A DNA stretch of 64,000 nucleotides from Chryseobacterium rhizosphaerae (GCF_003385455.1 NZ_QNUF01000001.1:1-64000); one strand, 5' to 3'. Counted from the first letter of the stretch, positions 34,609-43,873 are shown. Notes: generated by a model from the letters alone, not told the origin. Translations and numbers: made by a program.

Positions 34609-36435
34609 ATGAAACTATCAAAAATTTTGGCTGTATTAGCCCTGGCTGTTTTCTCTGAGAATCAGGCACAGAATTATGTAAACTATAGTGTAGGCAATGC
34701 CCATTCACATAATGATTATATGCAGGAAATCCCTTTCTGGCAGGCTTATTATGCTAATTTTGGCTCTATTGAAGCAGATGTTTTTCTGGTAAAAGGGAAA
34801 TTATGGGTAGCCCATACGGAAAAAGAGCTGTCTTCAGACCGGACTTTAGAGAGCCTTTATCTGGACAATATCTCCAAACAGATTAAATTGAATAAAGGAC
34901 ATATTTATCCGGATGCCAATAAAAAGCTTCAGCTGCTTATCGATATCAAGCAGGACTACAAAACAAGTCTCAGCACCTTGGTAAATACCCTGAAGAAATA
35001 TCCTGAGATTACAGGGAATTCAGGTATTAAAATAGTGATTACGGGAGGAAGGCCTCAGCCGGGTGATTTTAAAAATTATCCCAGCTATCTTTATTTTGAT
35101 GGAGATCTTGAGAAAAATTATACTCCGGACCAACTGAAAAGGGTAGGAATGTTCAGTGCAGATTTACCTGAGCTTGTAAAATGGAATGGGAAAGGAATTC
35201 CAAGGGATGAAGAAACCGATAAGATTAAAAAAGCAGTAGAAAAAGCACATGTTCAGCAAAAGCCAATGCGTTTTTACGGAGCTCCTGATTTCCCTAATGC
35301 TTGGGTCAATCTTATGGATATGGGAGTGGATTATATCAATACTGATCATATTCCGGATCTTAAAAAGTTCATGAATACCATTCCTAAAAATTTTTATAAA
35401 AATACAAAAGAATACACCACCTATACGCCGACCTATAAAACAGACGGAGTAGCTAAAAAAGTAAAAAATGTAATCCTTCTGATTCCGGACGGAACGTCGT
35501 TACCACAGTACTATGCTGCATTTACAGCGAATAAAGGAAAGCTGAATGTTTTTAATATGAAGTCTACAGGATTGTCCAAAACCAATTCTTCCAATGCTTA
35601 TGTTACAGACTCGGCTCCCGGTTCTACCGCTTTTGCTACAGGTGTGAAAACCAAAAATACATTTGTGGGAGTAGACAATATGGGAAAAGCTTTGGCACAG
35701 ATTCCTGATATTATCGCAGATAAAGGAATGGTTTCCGGTTTGATTTCTACTGGAGATGTCACCGATGCTACACCTGCAGATTTTTATGCACATTCAGATA
35801 ACAGGAATAGCTCGGAGCCGATCCTGAAAGACTTTGCTTCTTCCAAAACAAAAATTTTAATCGGGGGTCCTACCAGTGGATTATCCCAGGAAAACCTGCA
35901 AAAGTTTAAAGAGGCGAAAGTAGATGTGTTCTATGATTTAAAATCTGTTAGTAAAATAAACAACCGTACATTGATTATTGATCCTTTAGCTTCGCAGAGA
36001 ATTACAAACGGAAGAGGAAATTGGCTGGCAGATGCTTTTGACCTTACCTTAAATGAGGTAAAGAACAATAAAAAAGGATTCTTTATGATGATCGAAGCGT
36101 CACAGACAGATGGAGGAGGACATAGCAATAATATTGAGCAGCTGGTGACCGAGTTATTGGATTTTGATCACGTGGTAGGGAAAGCCATGAAGTTTGCTGA
36201 TGAAAATAAAGAGACATTAGTGATCGTTGTTGGTGATCATGAAACAGGAGGGTTAACCCTTCTTGATGGGAGCCTTAAAGACGGATGGATATTTGGAAAC
36301 TTCAGTACCAATGATCACACTTCAATTCCTTCCAGTGTATTTGCGTACGGACCCAATTCCAAAGAATTTACAGGCCTGTTTGAAAATACAGAGATCTTCA
36401 ATAAGATTTTGGCAGCATATGGCATTCAGAAATAA
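34609..36435 (+). CDS. Phosphodiesterase-like / alkaline phosphatase fusion
   Basis: This encodes a 608-residue secreted enzyme with two domains. A Sec signal (MKLSKILAVLALAVF to NQAQ) is followed by a GDPD/PI-PLC-like TIM-barrel domain (about 20-265): NAHSHNDYMQEIPF, IEADVFLVKGKLWVAH and QLLIDIKQDY. Next is an alkaline phosphatase domain (about 285-608): ILLIPDGTS with Asp294, the nucleophile Ser335 in TDSAPGSTAFATG, EASQTDGGGHSNN, GDHETGG with His544 and NDHTSIP, which supply the metal ligands. The fusion could split a phosphodiester and then release phosphate. The longer frame from 34561 runs through a terminator hairpin and hides the signal peptide, so I chose 34609. It fits a phosphate-ester role for the SusC/SusD pair. 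Confidence 0.9.
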   Translation: MKLSKILAVLALAVFSENQAQNYVNYSVGNAHSHNDYMQEIPFWQAYYANFGSIEADVFLVKGKLWVAHTEKELSSDRTLESLYLDNISKQIKLNKGHIYPDANKKLQLLIDIKQDYKTSLSTLVNTLKKYPEITGNSGIKIVITGGRPQPGDFKNYPSYLYFDGDLEKNYTPDQLKRVGMFSADLPELVKWNGKGIPRDEETDKIKKAVEKAHVQQKPMRFYGAPDFPNAWVNLMDMGVDYINTDHIPDLKKFMNTIPKNFYKNTKEYTTYTPTYKTDGVAKKVKNVILLIPDGTSLPQYYAAFTANKGKLNVFNMKSTGLSKTNSSNAYVTDSAPGSTAFATGVKTKNTFVGVDNMGKALAQIPDIIADKGMVSGLISTGDVTDATPADFYAHSDNRNSSEPILKDFASSKTKILIGGPTSGLSQENLQKFKEAKVDVFYDLKSVSKINNRTLIIDPLASQRITNGRGNWLADAFDLTLNEVKNNKKGFFMMIEASQTDGGGHSNNIEQLVTELLDFDHVVGKAMKFADENKETLVIVVGDHETGGLTLLDGSLKDGWIFGNFSTNDHTSIPSSVFAYGPNSKEFTGLFENTEIFNKILAAYGIQK

Positions 36436-36565
36436 TCTGTAAATATAAACTCAAGGGCATTTTACCCTGGGCTCTCACACAGTTGGGAGATTACGCAGAC
36501 TATTGATATATCTGCTCAATCTGCAAGAGATGAAAATTATAGGCAGATAGCATTAATTGGATAAT

Positions 36566-36601
36566 AAAACCGGCTGTTTCAAAAGTGAAACAGCCGGTTT
36601 T
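36566..36601. terminator. Bidirectional terminator
   Basis: A 15-bp perfect stem (36566-36580 with 36587-36601) with a 6-base loop and A/T ends on both sides. It serves the converging phosphatase and PI-PLC genes. The 130 bases before it hold no visible gene. Confidence 0.88.
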
Positions 36602-36630
36602 GTATTTATATTTCTTAGAAGTTTAAGATT

Positions 36631-37626
36631 CTAAAAATTAGTTTTGACGATCAGCTCAGATAGTTCAGCATTGACAAAGTCGATAGGCATTACCCCATAA
36701 GATCCTTGTGTATTGGTTTGGAAGAAAGTTTTCAATTTAGGATTAATGCTGTTGGAAACTGTAGGGATGCTAGGTATTCCAAAGATTCCGGGTTTATAGC
36801 CACTTGTAAAGTTGACAAAAAGTTTATTGGTGCTGTCGTTCTTTGCTTCATTCAGCAGAGAAGAGATTCCGGCCCACTTATCATCATTATTTGTTACTTT
36901 ATAATAATCCTGAACCTTCATGGGAGCACCGTTGTTATTAATTTCAAATGTAGTATTGTCTGCCCATGAAGTTGCGTTGATTCCTTTGGCTGTTCCTGCT
37001 GAGAACCTTCTTAATAATTTGATCTTTCCCCTTACCTGTCCAAGAGTGGGAATATTGGTTCCCAGATCCCATTTTGATGGATTTTTCTGAATGTACGAAT
37101 CAAAAGTACTTTCAAAGCTTCTGGTAGTATTGGAAGCGTCATATTCTTCTTTCACAGACATGATGATGGTTTCTGAAGGATGACTCTCCAGAAATGCGTA
37201 GCAGGCATTAAGTACATCATCAAAATTCAGATTCTGATAAATAGGACCATGGTGAATGGCAAAAGAATTATCAATATGTCGGCAACGGATATCCAGAAAA
37301 CGAACCCCTGTATTGAGCTGTTCGCCGATACTTAGGTTTTGAGTTTTTGCCGTACCACTGTTAGAAGGGATTTCTCTGGTAGCACCGGAATCATGAGTTC
37401 CCGGAATAGAAATCCTTGAAATAGAAATATTATCCTGAATACCGGACATCCAGCTGTTCATAGCTATAGGAAGTGCTGCATTTCTGGAATTGGCTTTTTC
37501 TAGAGCTGTTATCCCTTTATCATTTACATCTCTTTCGATGCTCGAATCTGAGCACGAGAAAAATAAACTTGCGGTGGCAATGCTAAGACTGATCATTGTG
37601 AAACGTCTCATGTGGTTCTTGAACAT
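36631..37626 (-). CDS. Phosphatidylinositol-specific phospholipase C-like lipoprotein
   Basis: This encodes a 331-residue enzyme of the bacterial PI-PLC X-domain family, which cleaves inositol phospholipids to diacylglycerol and inositol phosphate. The signal ends in the lipobox FFSC (Cys25), so it is anchored to a membrane. Catalytic parts: SIPGTHDSG with His78, GVRFLDIRCR, and AIHHGP with His125/126 as the second acid-base site; SETIIMSVKEEY follows. It faces the phosphodiesterase-phosphatase gene across a shared terminator. Together they suggest use of host or environmental phospholipids as a phosphorus source, which is inference from neighbourhood. Confidence 0.9.
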   Translation of the reverse strand: MFKNHMRRFTMISLSIATASLFFSCSDSSIERDVNDKGITALEKANSRNAALPIAMNSWMSGIQDNISISRISIPGTHDSGATREIPSNSGTAKTQNLSIGEQLNTGVRFLDIRCRHIDNSFAIHHGPIYQNLNFDDVLNACYAFLESHPSETIIMSVKEEYDASNTTRSFESTFDSYIQKNPSKWDLGTNIPTLGQVRGKIKLLRRFSAGTAKGINATSWADNTTFEINNNGAPMKVQDYYKVTNNDDKWAGISSLLNEAKNDSTNKLFVNFTSGYKPGIFGIPSIPTVSNSINPKLKTFFQTNTQGSYGVMPIDFVNAELSELIVKTNF

Positions 37627-37743
37627 AGTTTTATTATATTTTTATGTAACCTAAAAATAAGAATATGTCAAGATATAAGGAGTTAATTTAATTTTAAGAG
37701 ATAATTAATTTGTATGATTGGAATAAAGAAGAAAATATACCTT

Positions 37744-38424
37744 CTAAAAAATGAAATCATCGGTAGAGCCGGGAATTCTGAATCGGTGCTTTCCAATGGT
37801 AAAATCATTCATCTTTATAAGAGTCTTCATCTTGTGGGTAAACTCTTTGTGAGAGGGGTCGGGAGCTTTTGTTTCATCATCACAGGATGAATATTCTTTA
37901 TCAACAATAACCTTTCCCGTTGAAAAATTGATCTCATTCAAAAAACTGAAATCACAGGTATCTTCAAATTGATCATGAGAGCCTATCAAAAAGAAATCTC
38001 CGTTCTGATACCGGAAGGTATGGCTATAATTTTGGGTATGTCTTGAATTGGTATTAAATGTCTGAGAAATGGTCAGGGCGTTATTTTTGATGGAAATTCC
38101 CGGAGGGGTATTCTCTTCAGGATAGAAGCCCATTCCGCTTGAAAAAAGAACGGTGGAGTTTTCCTTCCAGACCTTAAGACTGTTATCCACGTTTTTCAGA
38201 ATGTAGAAAACCCTTTTGTAATCTTTAAATTCCGGATAGTCTGTGCTTGCGGAAGCTTTTTGATCCGTATTAAATATCAAAACCACTTCATCTTTCCCGT
38301 CCTTATCCAGATCTCCTTTAGATTCGGCAATCTTTGTATATCCTTTCGGTGTTGAAAAATTTTTCAGGCCCTGAGCATTATAGAAAGTGATGGATAAGAA
38401 AATAATAAAGAAAAGACTTTTCAT
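37744..38424 (-). CDS. Secreted hypothetical protein with FG-GAP-like motif
   Basis: This encodes 226 residues: a Sec signal (MKSLFFIIFLSITFYNAQG) and a secreted domain of unknown function. GDLDKDGKDEVVLIF at about 36-50 is the calcium-binding D-x-D-x-D-G loop of FG-GAP/VCBS-type repeats, here as a single copy. Three cysteines in the C-terminal half may pair. The longer frame from 38466 overlaps the upstream gene and hides the signal peptide, so I begin at 38424. It lies 16 bases after the 38441-38929 gene, probably in one transcript. Confidence 0.72.
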   Translation of the reverse strand: MKSLFFIIFLSITFYNAQGLKNFSTPKGYTKIAESKGDLDKDGKDEVVLIFNTDQKASASTDYPEFKDYKRVFYILKNVDNSLKVWKENSTVLFSSGMGFYPEENTPPGISIKNNALTISQTFNTNSRHTQNYSHTFRYQNGDFFLIGSHDQFEDTCDFSFLNEINFSTGKVIVDKEYSSCDDETKAPDPSHKEFTHKMKTLIKMNDFTIGKHRFRIPGSTDDFIF

Positions 38425-38440
38425 ACAGATATATTTGAAT

Positions 38441-38929
38441 TTATAATCCGGTATCTTCTTTTTCAATCAATCCGGATTCTTCCAAGTGGCACATACAGCC
38501 CTTTATCGTTTTGTAGATCCCGTTAATATCGGTTTCTTTACCCTTAGTATTAGTTACTGTAATGCCCGTAGAATAGGAATTGTCTTCTGCGTAGTATGTT
38601 CTGAAAAGCTGATATTGATACCCCTTATTGGTAAAGGTCAAATAGTTGAGCTCCATTCCTGCATTCTGTTTTCCTCCACCTCTCATATAAGATCTGTACT
38701 TGAACTTTTTCCAGCTGTCTTTTGTCTTTTCAGCGGGAAATTCCATTTCTACATGATCTTTACTTCCAAAACGGTACTGAATGTATTCATTCTCTTTATC
38801 TTTTACCAAGGCCATTTTCTTTCCTGTTTTCGTTTCAAAAGAATACAGGATTTCTTCATTGGGAAGCAGGTATTGTGCCCAAACTGACAATGGAAGTGCC
38901 AAAGAAAATAAAATTAAATATTTTTTCAT
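38441..38929 (-). CDS. Secreted hypothetical protein
   Basis: This encodes 162 residues with a clear Sec signal (1-18, MKKYLILFSLALPLSVWAQ). The rest is beta-rich with many aromatic residues (YSFETKTGKKMALVKDKEN, YIQYRFGSKDHVEMEF) and a short CMCH near the C-terminus. I recognise no family. It probably resides in the periplasm. It is the first of a two-gene unit with the FG-GAP-like protein. The aroA gene lies 85 bases upstream on the same strand. Confidence 0.68.
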   Translation of the reverse strand: MKKYLILFSLALPLSVWAQYLLPNEEILYSFETKTGKKMALVKDKENEYIQYRFGSKDHVEMEFPAEKTKDSWKKFKYRSYMRGGGKQNAGMELNYLTFTNKGYQYQLFRTYYAEDNSYSTGITVTNTKGKETDINGIYKTIKGCMCHLEESGLIEKEDTGL

Positions 38930-39013
38930 GGAAGGATATGGTGTATTAAATGTAGCAATTTGAAATGATTTTTTGATTCCATATTCAAATTACCACATTC
39001 TTAAATTTTCAAA

Positions 39014-40237
39014 TTATTTCGTAACGACAGAAGCCAGATCCTCCCAGAACATTGGGTACGATTTTTCTACAACATCCTCGTCTTCGATATTAAGTTCTTT
39101 AATCAGGCAAAAAGGAGCAAAGCTCATCGCCATTCTATGATCCTGGTAGGTTTTGATAGAAATATTTTCTTGCGGATTTCCAAAATGGGTAGATTGGATC
39201 GTTAAATCGGTGATTTCTGTTTCCGTTCCCAGTTTTTTCAGCTCATTATATAAAGCCAGTAATCTGTCGGTTTCTTTCACTCTTAAAGTTCCCAATCCGG
39301 AAATGTCAAAAGGGATTTGTAGTGCTGCTGCCGTTACACAAAGCGTTTGTGCAATATCCGGACAGTTGTTCATATCCAGCACAATCTTTTCAGGAAAAGA
39401 AAAATCCGGCTGAGGTTGTAATGTGATTTTATGCTCGTCTTCAGAAAAGATAGTTTTAATTCCGAAGAAGTCTTCATAGATTTTTGCAATGGCAGAATCC
39501 CCTTGTGTAGATTCTTTATAAAAGCTTTTTAAATGAATGGTTTTTCTACCCAAAGCGCAGATAGAGTAGAAGTAAGAAGCCGAGCTCCAGTCACTTTCCA
39601 CTTCATAGCTTAATGCTGAAGATGCACTGTCCCCGTGGTAGGGCTCTACTTTAATGGTATTTCCTTCAAAGCTGCTTTTAATACCAAACTTTGTTAAAAT
39701 ATCCAGGGTCATTTCAATATAAGATCTTGATGTTACCTCGCCCACAAGATTAATCTTCAGCCCGTTTTCAAGTTTTCCTGCAATAAGAAGAAGCGATGTA
39801 ATAAACTGACTTGAAATATTGGCAGGAACATTCACCTGGGTTTGAGTGATTTTTCTTCCTGTGATTTTTAAAGGAGGAAACCCTTCATTTTCCAAATATT
39901 CAATGTCCACACCAAGATCTCTCAAAGCACTTACCAAATTTTTGATCGGTCTCTCTTTCATTCTCCCTGAGCCGGTAAGAACTGTTGTTTTCCCTTCCTG
40001 AATTGAATAATAGGACGTAAGAAAACGCATGGCTGTTCCTGCATGGTGAATATCCACCACATCGGTATTTGCAGATAATGCTTTTTTAAGCAATTGCGTA
40101 TCCTGAGAATTGGAAAGATTTCCGATTTTTATATTGCTAAACAGACTTTCCAAAATCAATAAACGATTCGAAATACTTTTCGAACCGCTGATCTGTACTG
40201 TTTTATCTCCAGTTAATGTTGATTTTTCTAGCTTCAT
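39014..40237 (-). CDS. aroA: 3-phosphoshikimate 1-carboxyvinyltransferase
   Basis: EPSP synthase joins shikimate-3-phosphate and phosphoenolpyruvate in the aromatic amino-acid pathway. The 407 residues start MKLEKSTLTGDKTVQISGSK. The shikimate-phosphate site GSKSISNRLLIL (about 18-29), the GTAMRFLTSYY block, SSQFITSLLL, SDWSSASYF, DMNNCPDIAQTL with the catalytic Asp, RVKETDRL and DHRMAMSFAP are all present. The longer frame uses a TTG six codons upstream; I chose the ATG at 40237. It lies after the MazG-like gene on the same strand. Confidence 0.96.
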   Translation of the reverse strand: MKLEKSTLTGDKTVQISGSKSISNRLLILESLFSNIKIGNLSNSQDTQLLKKALSANTDVVDIHHAGTAMRFLTSYYSIQEGKTTVLTGSGRMKERPIKNLVSALRDLGVDIEYLENEGFPPLKITGRKITQTQVNVPANISSQFITSLLLIAGKLENGLKINLVGEVTSRSYIEMTLDILTKFGIKSSFEGNTIKVEPYHGDSASSALSYEVESDWSSASYFYSICALGRKTIHLKSFYKESTQGDSAIAKIYEDFFGIKTIFSEDEHKITLQPQPDFSFPEKIVLDMNNCPDIAQTLCVTAAALQIPFDISGLGTLRVKETDRLLALYNELKKLGTETEITDLTIQSTHFGNPQENISIKTYQDHRMAMSFAPFCLIKELNIEDEDVVEKSYPMFWEDLASVVTK

Positions 40238-40315
40238 TATTTCTTCATATTTCAAAATCCGGGCATCAGATTTCAGGTATTCATTGTCTGGGACCTGAAA
40301 TCTGATGATGGGATC

Positions 40316-40642
40316 TTATTTTAATTTTTCATTATTCTGATGGCGATCCTTATCCCGATCAGTTTTTATTTTCATTTTTTTGTCGAACGCTTCCTGCAGA
40401 TTGACACCTGTCTGGTTGGCCAAACATAGGGTAACAAAAAGGACGTCTGCCAGCTCTTCTCCAAGATCTTTGCTTTTGTCACTTTCTTTTTCGCTCTGCT
40501 CACCATATCTTCTGGCGATGATTCTTGCTACTTCACCCACTTCCTCTGTCAGCATAGCCATATTGGTAAGTTCATTAAAGTATCGTACACCGATGGTTTT
40601 TATCCATTCGTCAACCTGTTGCTGTAGATGAGTGATTTCCAT
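40316..40642 (-). CDS. MazG-like nucleotide pyrophosphohydrolase
   Basis: This encodes a 108-residue all-alpha NTP pyrophosphohydrolase. EEVGEVARIIARRYGEQ (about 33-49) and DLGEELADVLFVTLCLAN (about 59-76) give the E-x-x-E and E-x-x-D magnesium sites of the MazG/dCTPase superfamily. It probably cleaves non-canonical or damaged nucleoside triphosphates in the cytoplasm. The start shares one base with the stop of the upstream lipoprotein gene (TAATG), so the two are coupled. aroA follows 78 bases later. Confidence 0.9.
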   Translation of the reverse strand: MEITHLQQQVDEWIKTIGVRYFNELTNMAMLTEEVGEVARIIARRYGEQSEKESDKSKDLGEELADVLFVTLCLANQTGVNLQEAFDKKMKIKTDRDKDRHQNNEKLK

Positions 40643-42051
40643 TATTGATAAGCTCCAAGAGTAGGGTTAGTTGTTCTGGGTACATTCACGATGTCAAAAG
40701 GTACCGTTCCTGCAACGGTTACATTTCCTTTACCTCTGGCCGGAGAAGGCATTTTTAACCTTAAATTCATTTTAGCCATGAAATAATTGACAAACTGAGG
40801 GTCCTCATTTTTGATACTTTGTACCACGCTGGTATTATTGTCGAAAGGAAAGCCTGCTTCTGAGGTTCCCGAATATTTTAATAAACAGTTTTGAATTAAG
40901 AATTCAAACTGCTGCCCCGGTGTCTGTTCAAAATGAACGGAATTATCTCTGTCAGAATATACAATACTGTTTTGTAGGGTAAGTTGCTGTAAAGCTCCCT
41001 GCTCTGTCTGCCCTGCATCATTTTTCCATTCATTGGTTGCAAAAATCCCTGTTCTGTCAAAAGAACTCATGCTTTTGGAATAATTAGCAATTGTGGCATG
41101 AGTATAGTTGTGATTTCCCCCTCTGAAAATCCCGATACAGGATGAACCACAATTATTCATTACCAGGTTGTTGGCATTAACTGTAGAGCCTACTGCGTAG
41201 ATTCCATATTCAAAGAAGGTATGGATGAATGAATTTTTAATAGTCGCTGTAGTCTGTCTCATATCCAGTCCTCTGGTTCCTCCAAAAAGTCTTGCATGGT
41301 TCATATTCAGTGTAGAATTGGCTTCCATTCTTATTGAATTCCAGTTTTTAGGAAGGGTATCATGATCCAAATCATTTCTGTCCCCACGGAGAATAACTTG
41401 TTCGTCCTGTGTTCCGTTGATATTTAAAGTAGCACCTGAAGAAATTTTCATTCCACTGTTTTGATGGAAATATACTTTCGTACCCTGCTCTATATTCAAC
41501 ATGATATTCGGATTAACAGTCAGGTTCCCATAGATGATTTTGGCTTTATTATTATTCCAGGTCGTATGATTTGTAATTACATTAGGATTAGTGGAGGTTT
41601 GAATAAAAAACTCAGCATCCTGAACTACAGAAAATAAAGTGACATGCTGTTGGCCTGTAGGTCCCGTGAAAAGAACTTTATCTTCGGCAATGGCTTCAGG
41701 CCCTGAAGCTTCAGGAGCTATTTCAACAAAAATAAAAAGACTGTCTTTCTTTCTTAAGGGAACATCTTTAAAGTCATATCCCGGTTTTCCGTCTACATTG
41801 ATTCTATATAAGGAAGCAGCTCCTTTTTCAAGATTAATCCTTGGAATCAAAATATCTTTATCCTCATTATTATATACTTTTACAACATATGTTTCTGAAC
41901 GAACCTGGTGGTAAACTGTGTCACAAAATACCGTATCCCTAGAAAAACGCAGCTCCTGTGAAGGGGCATCGAACGTAATATCGTCCTTATTACATGATAC
42001 TGCGGCAAGCAGTACCCAGAAAGAAAAAGCCAGTAATAATTTGAATTTCAT
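40642..42051 (-). CDS. Right-handed beta-helix lipoprotein
   Basis: This encodes a 469-residue lipoprotein (signal ending AAVSC, Cys20). The N-terminal part (about 25-150) looks like an immunoglobulin-like domain (FSRDTVFCDTVYHQVRSETY). The rest is a run of short strands with repeated N-x-x-[IVL] steps (MNHARLFGGTRGLDMRQ, NANNLVMNNCGSSCIG), as in parallel beta-helix proteins. No catalytic residues are obvious. It is probably surface- or periplasm-facing. A TAAATTTG box on this strand at 42076-42083 is its likely promoter. It heads the unit with the MazG-like gene and perhaps aroA. Confidence 0.8.
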   Translation of the reverse strand: MKFKLLLAFSFWVLLAAVSCNKDDITFDAPSQELRFSRDTVFCDTVYHQVRSETYVVKVYNNEDKDILIPRINLEKGAASLYRINVDGKPGYDFKDVPLRKKDSLFIFVEIAPEASGPEAIAEDKVLFTGPTGQQHVTLFSVVQDAEFFIQTSTNPNVITNHTTWNNNKAKIIYGNLTVNPNIMLNIEQGTKVYFHQNSGMKISSGATLNINGTQDEQVILRGDRNDLDHDTLPKNWNSIRMEANSTLNMNHARLFGGTRGLDMRQTTATIKNSFIHTFFEYGIYAVGSTVNANNLVMNNCGSSCIGIFRGGNHNYTHATIANYSKSMSSFDRTGIFATNEWKNDAGQTEQGALQQLTLQNSIVYSDRDNSVHFEQTPGQQFEFLIQNCLLKYSGTSEAGFPFDNNTSVVQSIKNEDPQFVNYFMAKMNLRLKMPSPARGKGNVTVAGTVPFDIVNVPRTTNPTLGAYQ

Positions 42052-42075
42052 CGAAATTAAAGTTTAAGTAAGTTC

Positions 42076-42083
42076 CAAATTTA
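42076..42083 (-). promoter_or_regulatory. -7 promoter box for the beta-helix gene
   Basis: On the minus strand it reads TAAATTTG, matching TAnnTTTG, 25 bases before the ATG at 42051. No -33 box is obvious. Confidence 0.5.
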
Positions 42084-42132
42084 ACGAAAATACTTTGAAT
42101 TTCTTATCATTAAAAAAATATTGAATTCAGTA

Positions 42133-42163
42133 TTTGCATATTTGAAAAAATGTTGTATTTTTG
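42133..42163 (+). promoter_or_regulatory. Promoter for rpmE2
   Basis: TTTG at 42133-42136, an exact 19-base spacer, then TATTTTTG at 42156-42163. This is a consensus Bacteroidota promoter and leaves a leader of about 65 bases before the ATG at 42236. Confidence 0.8.
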
Positions 42164-42235
42164 CAACCTAAAATTAGCAGAGAAATATCCATTACTATTT
42201 CGGAAGCAAACTTTAATTTTTTTAAAAATAGTATT

Positions 42236-42487
42236 ATGAAAAACGGAATTCACCCAGAAAATTATAGACTTGTTGTTTTCAAAGATATGAGTAACGACGA
42301 GGTGTTTCTTTGCAAGTCTACTGCAGAAACAAAAGACACTATCGAGTATGAAGGACAAGAGTACCCTTTAATCAAAATGGAAATCTCTTCATCCTCTCAC
42401 CCTTTCTACACTGGTAAAGTAAAACTAGTTGACACTGCAGGTAGAGTTGATAAGTTCATGAACAAATACAAAAAATTCGCTAAGTAA
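42236..42487 (+). CDS. rpmE2: 50S ribosomal protein L31, type B
   Basis: L31 binds the large ribosomal subunit at the bridge to the small one. The 83 residues start [19 protein letters not shown] and include [11 protein letters not shown] and [13 protein letters not shown], matching the type B form that lacks the zinc cysteine cluster. The open frame extends upstream to 42161, but that region holds the consensus promoter and the leader, so the ATG at 42236 is the start. It is a single-gene unit with its own promoter and terminator. Confidence 0.97.
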   Translation: MKNGIHPENYRLVVFKDMSNDEVFLCKSTAETKDTIEYEGQEYPLIKMEISSSSHPFYTGKVKLVDTAGRVDKFMNKYKKFAK

Positions 42488-42508
42488 TTTTTTGCTATCA
42501 AAATATAG

Positions 42509-42540
42509 AAGTCTTCCAATCTTTTGGAAGACTTTTTTTA
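42509..42540 (+). terminator. Terminator after rpmE2
   Basis: An 11-bp perfect stem (42509-42519 with 42524-42534), 4-base loop, and T-run. The next 120 bases contain no gene. Confidence 0.9.
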
Positions 42541-42670
42541 TGTCACTTTATGACATCTTTTTGTATTTTTGTTTTCAGATAGAATCCGGAAACAGGCATT
42601 TTATTTCGGAGGATAAAACCTCCAGCCCTTTGTTTCTGATTTCTACCTTCTAATCTATAACTTCTACAAA

Positions 42671-43831
42671 ATGCAATTAGTATTTTCAGACGCACAATAT
42701 TGGGAAGACTTTCTTCCACTTACTTTTACCCGCCCTGTTGCAGCAATGCGATGCGGAATCCTTACCTTCTCGGAAAGATGGCAGAAAATTCTGGGAAATA
42801 ATGAAGTTTCTTATTTTACAGAAAACTATCTTCAGAATAAGTTTAAAAATCCTGAAGATACGGAGAGCCTATTTTTGGTTTCCAATTTTTTGCCCACAGA
42901 ATCAGTAATTCAGCAGATCAAAGACCTTAAGCAGGGAGAGGCGCTGGTATACGAAGACGAATTGGTGGCGGCCAGGATTAATATGAAGGATTTTTCTTTA
43001 CATCAGATTGAAAAAATGACGGATATTAAGGAAAAGCTTATTTTCTTTAAAAAGCCTGCAGATCTTTTTACGTACAATCATTATGCTATTGATTTTGACT
43101 TTGAACTTCTTACAAAAGGAAGAACTTCACAGGAGCTTTCTTCTACCAACGGTTTCTTAGGAGATAAGAAAGATTTGTTTATTGAAGAAGGAGCGCAGAT
43201 TGAATTCTCTACCCTGAATACCAAAACAGGAAAAATCTATATCGGTAAAAATGCCGAAGTAATGGAAGGCTGCAATCTTCGTGGTCCTATTACATTAGGG
43301 GATGACTCTAAATTTAATCTTGGATCCAAAATCTATGGAGCGACTACTATTGGTCCACATTGTAAAGTAGGAGGTGAAGTAAACAATATTATCATTTTCG
43401 GGTATACCAGCAAAGGACATGAAGGCTTTATCGGGAATTCTGTTATCGGAGAATGGTGTAATTTCGGAGCTGATACCAATTCTTCCAATCTTAAAAATAA
43501 CTACAGCCACGTAAAACTCTGGAACTACAGAACCAAAGCTTTTGAAGATACAGGCTTACAGTTTGCAGGCCTGATTGTGGGAGATCATTCAAAAACAGCA
43601 ATCAATACCCAATTGAATACAGGAACTGTTATTGGTGTTGCCTCTAACATTTTTAAACCGGGCTTTCCTCCCAATCTCGTAGAAAACTTTTCGTGGGGTG
43701 GGCTTAAAGATGATGAAAGGTTTAAACTGGATAAAGTATATGAAGTTGCAGAAAGAGCTATGGGAAGACGAAAAGTCTCTCTAACAGACGATGACAAGGC
43801 GATTTTAAAACATATTTTTGATACCTATTAA
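42671..43831 (+). CDS. GlmU-like sugar-phosphate nucleotidyltransferase family protein
   Basis: This encodes 386 residues. The N-terminal part (about 1-180) resembles the GlmU-type nucleotidyltransferases of Bacteroidota (MQLVFSDAQYWEDFLPLTFT then RPVAAMRCGILTFSERW) but the usual G-x-G-T-R loop is not visible; TRPVAAMR takes that position. The C-terminal part is a left-handed beta-helix with hexapeptide repeats (IYIGKNAEVMEGCNLRGPIT, KIYGATTIGPHCKVGGEV), as in acyltransferases. It may make a nucleotide sugar for envelope glycans. It is a single-gene unit closed by a strong terminator. Confidence 0.82.
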   Translation: MQLVFSDAQYWEDFLPLTFTRPVAAMRCGILTFSERWQKILGNNEVSYFTENYLQNKFKNPEDTESLFLVSNFLPTESVIQQIKDLKQGEALVYEDELVAARINMKDFSLHQIEKMTDIKEKLIFFKKPADLFTYNHYAIDFDFELLTKGRTSQELSSTNGFLGDKKDLFIEEGAQIEFSTLNTKTGKIYIGKNAEVMEGCNLRGPITLGDDSKFNLGSKIYGATTIGPHCKVGGEVNNIIIFGYTSKGHEGFIGNSVIGEWCNFGADTNSSNLKNNYSHVKLWNYRTKAFEDTGLQFAGLIVGDHSKTAINTQLNTGTVIGVASNIFKPGFPPNLVENFSWGGLKDDERFKLDKVYEVAERAMGRRKVSLTDDDKAILKHIFDTY

Positions 43832-43840
43832 TCTGGGAAT

Positions 43841-43873
43841 AAAAAAAACTTCAATTATTTTGAAGTTTTTTTT
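43841..43873 (+). terminator. Terminator after the GlmU-like gene
   Basis: Stem AACTTCAA with TTGAAGTT (43847-43854 with 43860-43867), 5-base loop, extended by an A-run and T-run to about 14 pairs. Confidence 0.88.

Noticed and set aside
42161..42235. Extended L31 protein
   Set aside because: The extra 25 codons cover the consensus promoter and leader; standard L31 begins [10 protein letters not shown].
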